Of a DNA stretch of 8,358 bases, positions 1 to 4,521 are shown in pieces. The position numbers and the translations under genes were made by a program. Numbering within the stretch: the stretch's first letter is position 1; every line of letters begins with the position of its first letter. The notes under the pieces were generated by a model. It saw nothing but the letters and a program-made list of their open reading frames with translations. It was not told the DNA's origin and made no database searches. Origin of the DNA: JBGLNJ01 sp964353405 (lineage in GTDB: Bacteria; Chloroflexota; Anaerolineae; Fen-1058); NCBI GenBank assembly GCA_964353405.1, contig CAYGWJ010000039.1:1-8358 (forward strand), in the 5' to 3' direction.

Positions 1-19
1 TAGAGCGGTTTCCTATCGA

Positions 20-430
20 GTGTACGGGATGACCACTGTGGTGGTGGCGGATTCGATGATGAAAAGCCTTGATTATGTAGCCTGTGAAATACGCCGTTAT
101 GTTCACTCGCGCGAAGCGACCCGTACATGCAACTGGAATCCGCTCTATCTACTCGTTGGAAGAGATGTAAGGGGCCTGCTCTACTTCGGGGGCGTATTCG
201 TCTACATGATTGTAGAGTTGCTGCTCGATTACGTCTTGAAGATCGAATTCAGGAACAGGCCCAGCTTGCACGTTCCATACATCCTACTAGAATACATAGC
301 CCTATTCGGGCTTATCGGGATTTCCTTTTCCATTGATAGGACCTGGGGATACATTGTTTCCATCTCCTTCTGGGTTCTCATGGCCAGTCTGATCTATTTG
401 TATTTGGGTAAGAAAAAACGAGCGGCCTGA
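20..430 (+). CDS. Small three-helix membrane protein, function unknown (start uncertain, may be 5'-partial)
   Basis: I do not recognise this 136-residue protein. The N-terminal 50 residues are mixed and polar, with two cysteines (Cys22, Cys37). Three hydrophobic segments follow at about 53-73, 85-105 and 108-129, and the protein ends in a basic KKKRAA tail, which predicts an inner-membrane protein with a cytoplasmic C-terminus. The listed start is a GTG without a clear ribosome binding site. The frame stays open to the left edge, so the gene may begin outside the window. Internal starts at 29 (ATG) or 56/59 (ATG ATG) are equally possible, and the pair at 56/59 keeps all three helices. The gene is visibly more A+T-rich than the genes after 1700. 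It is separated from the next gene by a 130-base leader. The three clean helices and charged tail make it a likely real gene, but no function can be given. Confidence 0.6.
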   Translation: MYGMTTVVVADSMMKSLDYVACEIRRYVHSREATRTCNWNPLYLLVGRDVRGLLYFGGVFVYMIVELLLDYVLKIEFRNRPSLHVPYILLEYIALFGLIGISFSIDRTWGYIVSISFWVLMASLIYLYLGKKKRAA

Positions 431-466
431 GCGAGAAACCCGTTCAAGACGAAAGGAGTGAAACAT

Positions 467-499
467 ATGGTTGTTCATCGTAATGGCAGGATTCACTAA
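467..499 (+). CDS. 10-codon mini-ORF, possible leader peptide
   Basis: The ORF reads MVVHRNGRIH and stop. It is preceded by GAAAGGAGTG (451-460), a very strong Shine-Dalgarno sequence, with AAGGAG at 453-458 and an 8-base gap to the ATG. It lies in the leader of the DUF4342 gene, whose ATG is 62 bases after the stop. The ribosome site looks better than those of most full genes here, which argues that a ribosome really loads at this point. No run of one amino acid typical of attenuation peptides is present. It could instead be the remnant start of a deleted gene. Seen: the ORF and its ribosome site. Inferred: translation and any regulatory role. Confidence 0.35.
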   Translation: MVVHRNGRIH

Positions 500-503
500 C
501 GGA

Positions 504-522
504 ATGTGAGAAGCGCAAGGAT
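504..522 (+). repeat. 19-base repeat, copy 1 (ATGTGAGAAGCGCAAGGAT)
   Basis: It differs from the copy at 4379-4397 by one base (G/C at the 16th position). This copy lies in the leader of the DUF4342 gene, after the mini-ORF. It resembles the region just before the tandem-GNAT start at 6780 as well, but less closely. It may be a fragment of the same mobile or duplicated GNAT leader. Confidence 0.4.
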
Positions 523-560
523 TAGAGCGGCATTTCAAATTTTACGAAAGGAAGGAAAAC

Positions 561-860
561 ATGAGCGAGCAAAAGGTTCGAACCGAAGAGTTCCAGGTGA
601 GCGGCGACATGCTGGTCGCCAAAATCAAAGAACTGGTACACGAGGGCAACATTCGTCGCGTCATCATCAAGAACGAAGAGGGCAAGACGCTGATTGACAT
701 TCCGCTCACGATCGGCGTGGTCGGCGCGTTTCTCGTGCCGCAGTTGGCCGCCCTCGGCGCGATTGCGGCGCTGGTCACGCACGGCACGATTGTCGTGGAG
801 AAAGCGAAGTACAATAAAGCTCAAATGGGTTATAATAGTTGCGTGTGTGGCAGTCAGTAA
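561..860 (+). CDS. DUF4342 domain-containing protein
   Basis: This 99-residue protein matches what I know of DUF4342. It has an amphipathic N-terminal segment (EEFQVSGDMLVAKIKELVHEG, about 9-29), then the RRVIIKNEEGKTLIDIPLT stretch (32-50), then a hydrophobic Gly/Ala-rich segment (about 47-73), and ends the domain near IVVEK (77-81). The family's role is not established. The hydrophobic segment suggests membrane association or a membrane-inserting hairpin. The ATG at 561 is well placed behind GAAAGGAAGG (547-556). After the usual end of the domain there is an odd 18-residue tail, AKYNKAQMGYNSCVCGSQ, containing a CxC pair. The DNA encoding this tail holds a TATAAT promoter element for the downstream toxin-antitoxin pair. 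The tail may therefore be read-through into imported promoter DNA and not selected protein sequence. Domain assignment is firm; function is unknown. Confidence 0.85.
   Translation: MSEQKVRTEEFQVSGDMLVAKIKELVHEGNIRRVIIKNEEGKTLIDIPLTIGVVGAFLVPQLAALGAIAALVTHGTIVVEKAKYNKAQMGYNSCVCGSQ
808..836 (+). promoter_or_regulatory. Predicted sigma70-type promoter for the toxin-antitoxin pair
   Basis: A perfect -10 hexamer TATAAT lies at 831-836. It is preceded by AGTACA at 808-813 (3 of 6 against TTGACA) with a 17-base spacer. The start of transcription would be near 843, giving a 5' leader of about 43 bases before the antitoxin GTG at 886. The element lies within the 3' end of the DUF4342 gene. MazEF-type modules usually have their own promoter repressed by the antitoxin, which fits this position. 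Confidence 0.5.
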
Positions 861-885
861 AGTAGAGTGTTGAAAGAGGTGCGCT

Positions 886-1137
886 GTGTCAGCAGACGGA
901 ACCTACCAGCCCAACATGACGGCAAATCAGTTGAAGGACAGAATCACGTCCCTGCTGGATGCTCTGCCCGAAGCCAAGCTTGCGGTCGCGTTTGACTTTG
1001 TGCAATTTCTGGCCGAACGCGAATTGCAGATGGCCTGGCTGAACGCGCAGAGTCAATCGGCGTCTTTTCAAGAGTGGCTTGGCAGCGACAATGACATTTA
1101 CGACGAGGTGTTTGCCAATGCCGTTCCAGCGCGGTGA
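886..1137 (+). CDS. Antitoxin of a MazF-type pair (DUF2281/VapB-like)
   Basis: The 83-residue product should bind and neutralise the toxin encoded next and repress their shared promoter. Residues 12-47 form a long predicted helix (LKDRITSLLDALPEAKLA, then VAFDFVQFLAERE) that resembles the DUF2281-type antitoxin core. The acidic C-terminus around SDNDIYDEVF (67-76) is the kind of flexible segment that occupies the MazF active site. The GTG start at 886 is chosen because GAGGTG (876-881) lies 4 bases upstream; the alternative ATG at 916 keeps the core but has no ribosome site. The stop lies 20 bases inside the toxin gene, so the two are translationally coupled. No AbrB/MazE or ribbon-helix-helix DNA-binding domain is obvious, so its DNA-binding mode is unclear. 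Family identification is by pattern and context, not by search. Confidence 0.72.
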   Translation: MSADGTYQPNMTANQLKDRITSLLDALPEAKLAVAFDFVQFLAERELQMAWLNAQSQSASFQEWLGSDNDIYDEVFANAVPAR

Positions 1138-1471
1138 CGTGATTCTCTGCCAGTTGCCCATGCCGTCCACGGGGCTGACGCAATTCAAGTTGCGTCCTGC
1201 CGCCGTGGTCTCAAAGGATTTGAACAATCAACGTCTGGACGATGTCATCGTCGCTCCTTGCACGTCGAACATATCGCGCGGCCAAGAGCCAACGCAATAC
1301 CTCATCACGGGCACAGACATCGTCGCAGCCGGAATCAAGGTGCCTTCGGTCGTGCGCTGTGAATCGCTCATGACCATCCCCAAGTCACTGATCGTGCGCG
1401 CGTTGGGCCATCTATCGGATGAGGCAATGACGACCCTCAACGGTTGCTTGAGAGACGCGCTCAAGTTGTAG
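1118..1471 (+). CDS. MazF/PemK-family mRNA interferase toxin
   Basis: The 117-residue protein is the usual size for MazF-type endoribonucleases, which cleave mRNA at short sequences. Family landmarks appear in order: RGDVILCQLP (5-14), the RPAAVVS strand (26-32), VIVAPCTSNI (43-52), GIKVPSVVRCESLMTI (72-87) and a C-terminal helix starting GHLSDEAMTTL (97-107). Arg26 and Thr49 align with the catalytic Arg and Thr known in Bacillus MazF, so the site looks intact. ATG 1118 is preferred over an in-frame ATG at 1079 because it starts directly at the conserved RGD strand and follows GAGGTG (1105-1110) with a 7-base gap. That ribosome site lies inside the antitoxin gene. The loop before Arg26 (PMPSTGLTQFKL) differs from the common DPTRGSEQ form, so cleavage specificity cannot be guessed. 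Confidence 0.85.
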   Translation: MPFQRGDVILCQLPMPSTGLTQFKLRPAAVVSKDLNNQRLDDVIVAPCTSNISRGQEPTQYLITGTDIVAAGIKVPSVVRCESLMTIPKSLIVRALGHLSDEAMTTLNGCLRDALKL

Positions 1472-1550
1472 GCCAATGTCGCGGTCCACGAAGAAAAAAA
1501 CTGATCACTCCATGAATCTACCGCACTAATTGGTTCACTTTTCGCCTCTC

Positions 1551-1565
1551 GGACCTGACAGGTCC
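1551..1565 (+). repeat. Perfect 15-base palindrome GGACCT-GAC-AGGTCC
   Basis: Two perfect 6-base arms surround a 3-base centre, in the gap between the toxin gene and the methyltransferase. There is no T-run afterwards (next bases ATCTGAAATT), so it is a poor intrinsic terminator. It may be a protein-binding site or a member of a dispersed palindrome family; copy number in the genome would decide. Confidence 0.5.
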
Positions 1566-1616
1566 ATCTGAAATTGGATGCCACGCGGGGTGAAAAGTCA
1601 AAAGCGCGTGCCGCTC

Positions 1617-1661
1617 AATCACCCATCACAATCACCCACCTGTGGGATGACGAATCACCCA
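1617..1661 (+). repeat. Three direct repeats AATCACCCA with an embedded inverted repeat
   Basis: AATCACCCA occurs exactly at 1617-1625, 1630-1638 and 1653-1661 (spacings 13 and 23 bases). Between the second and third copies lies the inverted repeat CCCAC-CT-GTGGG (1635-1646), which extends to TCA/TGA on the outside if one bulged A is allowed (1632-1650). The array ends about 10 bases before a strong -10 element, so it covers the place where an activator or repressor would bind. No known regulator motif is recognised. Confidence 0.5.
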
Positions 1662-1681
1662 TTTCGCGTGTATACTATAAT
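1647..1681 (+). promoter_or_regulatory. Predicted promoter for the methyltransferase-led gene group
   Basis: TATACT (1671-1676) and an overlapping perfect TATAAT (1676-1681) provide two -10 candidates. ATGACG (1647-1652) matches TTGACA at 4 of 6 positions and lies 18 bases before TATACT. Transcription would start near 1683-1690, leaving a leader of about 25 bases before the ATG at 1713. This argues against the longer in-frame start at 1578, which would put the promoter inside the gene. Confidence 0.5.
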
Positions 1682-1712
1682 CGCTGGTAAAGTATCATGT
1701 GAAGGGGATGCC

Positions 1713-2477
1713 ATGAAACCCTGTCCAAAACTGTTCATGGAGAACCAGACAATCAAACAACCGTCGGCTGATATCACTCGCATCATTATGAGGTGGTCAA
1801 TCCGAGAGACGCTGGGCGTGGTGATGGTGGCCCTGTTCCTGTTTCTTTCAGCGGGGCGCTGGGATTGGATCATGGGCTGGGCGCTGGTTGGCCTTACGGC
1901 GTTGTGGGTCATCGCCACCGGGCTGGTCGTCATTCCTCGCTATCCCGAGTTGCTGGCCGAGCGGCTGGGGCCGAGGAAAGGGGCCAAGACCTGGGACATT
2001 GCCATCATGGGCCTCGTTGGCCTCGGCAACATCGCTCGATGCATTGTGGCCGGGCTGGACGTGCGCTACGGCTGGACGACTGGCATGCCGCTCGCACTCC
2101 AGGTGATCGGGTTCGTGATCACGGTGTTGAGCTATGCGCTGGTCGTGTGGGCCACGGGTTCGAACGCGTTCTTTTCGCTGACCGTCCGCATCCAAAAAGA
2201 ACGCGGTCAGGCCGTCGCCACACCCCTTAAGGGTGTCCTGGGGACAGGCGGGCCTTATCGGTTCGTGCGCCATCCGAGCTATGTGGGGGGAATCCTGATT
2301 GAGCTGGCCATGCCCATCATGCTTGGCTCGTGGTGGGCGCTCATCCCAGGCGGACTGGATGCGATCCTGTTCGTCGTTCGCACTGCGCTTGAGGACAGGA
2401 CGTTGCAGAAGGAACTCGACGGCTACACGGCGTATGCAGAGCGAACCCGCTACCGGTTGCTGCCGGGCGTGTGGTAA
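1713..2477 (+). CDS. Isoprenylcysteine carboxyl methyltransferase (ICMT/PEMT)-family membrane protein
   Basis: The 254-residue integral membrane protein belongs to the ICMT/PEMT superfamily (COG2020 type), SAM-dependent methyltransferases embedded in the membrane. Several hydrophobic helices begin near residue 30. The C-terminal half carries the family signature: NAFFSLTVRIQKERG (about 150-164), GPYRFVRHPSYVGG (180-193, His187 at the SAM-binding site) and LEDRTLQ with ELDGYTAYAERTRYRLLPGVW at the end. Bacteria lack prenylated CaaX proteins, so the substrate is unknown; lipid or small-molecule methylation is possible. ATG 1713 is chosen because GAAGGGGA (1701-1708) lies just upstream and a promoter lies at 1647-1681; the frame is open back to 1578 but the extra residues look random. 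Oddity: between RGQAVA and TGGPYR there are eight extra residues (170-177) encoded by palindromic DNA. The stop lies 12 bases before the best start of the next gene. Confidence 0.83.
   Translation: MKPCPKLFMENQTIKQPSADITRIIMRWSIRETLGVVMVALFLFLSAGRWDWIMGWALVGLTALWVIATGLVVIPRYPELLAERLGPRKGAKTWDIAIMGLVGLGNIARCIVAGLDVRYGWTTGMPLALQVIGFVITVLSYALVVWATGSNAFFSLTVRIQKERGQAVATPLKGVLGTGGPYRFVRHPSYVGGILIELAMPIMLGSWWALIPGGLDAILFVVRTALEDRTLQKELDGYTAYAERTRYRLLPGVW
2220..2246 (+). repeat. Palindromic segment inside the methyltransferase gene, likely in-frame insertion
   Basis: Two inverted repeats overlap here: ACACCC-CTTAA-GGGTGT (2220-2236) and TGTCC-TGG-GGACA (2234-2246). The segment is bracketed by ACA codons at 2220 and 2244, as expected if 24 bases had been inserted with a 3-base duplication. 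It encodes TPLKGVLG. Removing it restores RGQAVATGGPYR, which matches the spacing I know for this family (RGH-x-x-x-T-G-GPYR). Confidence 0.5.
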
Positions 2478-2488
2478 ATGTGATTTCA

Positions 2489-3397
2489 ATGAACCGCCAA
2501 GTTTACGATTGTGACTATACTCATAGTCAGGCCGAATTCGAAGAGATGCACGAGTTGCTGGTCAATAGCTACGCGACCAGCGCCAAGCCTTTCAACTGGC
2601 GGCTGGCGATGCTCGAAAATTGGAATCATGCCTCCCGCTACCTTGAACCGCTCGAATACTTTACCAGTCGCGTGCATCTATGGAGGAATGACACAGGCGA
2701 GTTGGTCAGTTTTCTGATCCGCTGCTATGACACGACCCATCTCCAGGTTCACCCAACGTACCACTTTCTAGAAGCAAGCATGTTAGATTGGGCCGAGCAT
2801 CACTGGGCTGGAGACAAAGCGCGCACGCTGTGCGAGACCCTTGCCTACGATCATGATACTGAGCGGCAGACCCGGCTGGCACGGCGAGGATATCAGGATC
2901 TGGGCGTCGTGGAAGATGTTCGGATATATGATCTGGATAGGACATATCCCGAGCCTGTTCTGCCATCCGGATTCTGTATTACGACTATGCAAGAGAATGG
3001 CAACTATGCCGGTCGCATCGCGTTGGAAAATGCCATCTGGCAGGCAAACCTCGACGAAGCGTGGTTCCGAGGCAAGAGTTCCGCGCCGCACTATTCCTTT
3101 GATTGGGATTTGGTGATCATTTCTCCTGAAGGCGAGCAGGTGGCGGCCTGTCTGGTCTGGATTGATCGTGCCAATCAGATGGCCGAGATTGACCCGCTGG
3201 GGACACATCCCGATTACCGCGGTCGAGGTCTGGCAAGGGCGCTGGTGCTCGACAGCTTTCGGCGCATGCGTGCCAGCCGGATGCGCTACGTCTACATCGC
3301 ATCCGAGTCTGACAATCGTGTTGTCCATCATCTGTACGAGTCTCTACGGCCCATCGAGACCTATCAAGGACATCGGTGGATCAAAAAACTGGATTGA
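2489..3397 (+). CDS. Tandem-GNAT N-acetyltransferase
   Basis: The 302-residue product has two GNAT folds in tandem, as in mycothiol synthase-like proteins. The N-terminal half (about 6-135) is a degenerate GNAT: it has the strand pattern but no Q/RxxGxG/A loop. The C-terminal half (about 155-300) has motif A with the acetyl-CoA pyrophosphate loop, DPLGTHPDYRGRGLARALVL, RGRGLA being 244-249, followed by the RMRYVYIAS strand and HHLYES near the end. The substrate is unknown. Three in-frame starts exist: GTG 2471 (overlapping the previous stop), GTG 2480 and ATG 2489. ATG 2489 is chosen because its N-terminus aligns with that of the second tandem-GNAT protein at 6780; none has a strong ribosome site, so translation is probably coupled to the methyltransferase gene. 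The two complete tandem-GNAT proteins in this window share layout but are strongly diverged. Confidence 0.82.
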   Translation: MNRQVYDCDYTHSQAEFEEMHELLVNSYATSAKPFNWRLAMLENWNHASRYLEPLEYFTSRVHLWRNDTGELVSFLIRCYDTTHLQVHPTYHFLEASMLDWAEHHWAGDKARTLCETLAYDHDTERQTRLARRGYQDLGVVEDVRIYDLDRTYPEPVLPSGFCITTMQENGNYAGRIALENAIWQANLDEAWFRGKSSAPHYSFDWDLVIISPEGEQVAACLVWIDRANQMAEIDPLGTHPDYRGRGLARALVLDSFRRMRASRMRYVYIASESDNRVVHHLYESLRPIETYQGHRWIKKLD

Positions 3398-3472
3398 TCG
3401 TTTTCTGCGTGGATCCGTGGTCAGCTTGGCGCAAGCGAGCGCGCCACGATTCCAGAGCCGGGAGGAATTGCC

Positions 3473-4384
3473 ATGTCAAGCTTGGCAAGCCGGTTTGCAC
3501 GCCTGATGGTCAAGTACGTGATGGCGCCGCCCTACAAGCGCGCCGGCACGTCCATTTCCGAGTGGCGAAAACTTGTGCAGCCCTACATCAAATTCCAAAA
3601 GATACCGGCGGGCACAGAGGTCCAACCCACCAGTGTCAATGGCATCGCCGCCGAATGGGTTCGCGCCCCGTCTGCGTGCACTGACTGCGCCATTCTCTAT
3701 CTGCACGGCGGCGCTTGCGTCATGGGCTCCCCGGTCACGCATCGGGAGTTGGCGGCTCGACTGTCTGCGGCCGGCCGCGCGCGAGTTCTCGTCTTGGATT
3801 ATCGTCTTGCGCCCGAGCATCCCTTTCCTGCCGCCATGCAAGATGCGATGTCGGCCTATGGTTGGTTGCTCGATCAAGGCTACGCAGACGAGCGGATTGC
3901 CATCGGCGGAGATTCGGCGGGCGGCGGCCTGGCACTGCAAACGCTGATCGCGCTGAGGGTCGCAGGGAGCACTCTTCCGACGGCAGCGTTTTTCCTTTCG
4001 CCCGTCACCGACTGGGTGCGTTTCGACGGAGAATCTTTTTCGACTCGCGCCAAGAGTGATCCGTGGATCACGCTGGACATGTGCAAGTTCACATCGGCGC
4101 TCTATGCCGGCTCAAACGATCCGGCCACACCTCTGCTTTATCCGACGGATATGAACCTAGCGGGCCTGCCGCCGCTGTGCATTCACGTCGGCGATGACGA
4201 GGTGCTCTTGAGCGACTCGGTGCGCCTGGCTGAACGAGCGCGCGCCTGCCATGCTCAGGTCGAGCTCGTGGTCTGGCCGGGCCTGTGGCACGTCTTTCAA
4301 ACGATGGCCTCATTCGTTCCAGAAGCGCAGCAATCCCTGGATGAAATTGGGCGATTTGTCGGCTGGCACATCGGTTCGATGTGA
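3473..4384 (+). CDS. Alpha/beta hydrolase, hormone-sensitive-lipase family esterase
   Basis: The 303-residue protein is an Abhydrolase_3 (HSL/family IV) carboxylesterase, which hydrolyses short acyl esters. The oxyanion motif HGGA is at 78-81 (usually HGGG). DYRLAPEHPFPAA is typical of the family, and the nucleophile elbow GDSAGGG has Ser148. The acid region is VGDDEVLLSDS (Asp241, Asp242, Glu243) and the catalytic His273 is in GLWHVFQ. The common form is D-x-L-x-D; here the aligned acid may be Glu243, with Asp242 next to it. No signal peptide is seen, so it is probably cytoplasmic. The ATG at 3473 has GGAGGA (3461-3466) 6 bases upstream. It follows the tandem-GNAT gene by 75 bases. Together with the acyltransferases nearby it hints at acylation and deacylation of a shared compound, but this is only context. 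Confidence 0.88.
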   Translation: MSSLASRFARLMVKYVMAPPYKRAGTSISEWRKLVQPYIKFQKIPAGTEVQPTSVNGIAAEWVRAPSACTDCAILYLHGGACVMGSPVTHRELAARLSAAGRARVLVLDYRLAPEHPFPAAMQDAMSAYGWLLDQGYADERIAIGGDSAGGGLALQTLIALRVAGSTLPTAAFFLSPVTDWVRFDGESFSTRAKSDPWITLDMCKFTSALYAGSNDPATPLLYPTDMNLAGLPPLCIHVGDDEVLLSDSVRLAERARACHAQVELVVWPGLWHVFQTMASFVPEAQQSLDEIGRFVGWHIGSM

Positions 4385-4397
4385 GAAGCGCAACGAT
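4379..4397 (+). repeat. 19-base repeat, copy 2 (ATGTGAGAAGCGCAACGAT)
   Basis: This copy spans the last codon and stop of the hydrolase gene and the first bases of the GNAT relic at 4396. It matches 504-522 at 18 of 19 positions. Within it, GAGAAG could serve as a weak ribosome site for the relic ORF. Confidence 0.4.
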
Positions 4398-4521
4398 GAA
4401 ACCGGTCCTGCGAGTGTATCAGAGGGACAAGGATCACGGGTGCTGGCATAGCATCATCGCTCTTTGCAAACGTGCACCCGAATATGAACTGGGCCGCATC
4501 GAAAAGGAGTCTGAGACATGA
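4396..4521 (+). pseudogene. 41-codon ORF, probable 5' relic of a tandem-GNAT gene
   Basis: The ORF begins MKPVLRVYQRDKDHG and resembles the start of the tandem-GNAT protein at 6780 (MQLTMRAYQTEEDYW). The DNA similarity includes the leader: GTGAGAAGCGCAACGATG here against GTGAGGAGCCAAACGATG there, 15 of 18 identical, followed by about 25 of 36 in the first codons. After about residue 15 (near 4440) the similarity stops, and the rest of a roughly 300-residue protein is missing. The ORF stops in an ATGA overlap with the peptidase start at 4518, so if translated it could still couple translation into the peptidase gene. Read as a truncated paralogue; a short functional peptide is a less likely alternative. 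Confidence 0.5.

Noticed and set aside
506..697. 63-codon reading frame starting at the 19-base repeat and overlapping DUF4342
   Set aside because: The product is Arg/Gln/Gly-rich with no domain and overlaps most of the DUF4342 gene in another frame.
1578..1712. 45-codon N-terminal extension of the methyltransferase reading frame
   Set aside because: It contains the predicted promoter and three direct repeats, has no hydrophobic or family character, and a good ribosome site precedes ATG 1713.
1848..2489. Minus-strand reading frame of 213 codons opposite the methyltransferase
   Set aside because: Its composition (His, Arg, Pro, Gln-rich) is that of an antisense shadow, and the opposite strand has a clear family signature.
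3427..3446. Hairpin TGGCGC / GCGCCA as a terminator between the GNAT and esterase genes
   Set aside because: The stem has only 6 pairs with an 8-base loop and no T-run, and such matches are frequent in this G+C-rich DNA.
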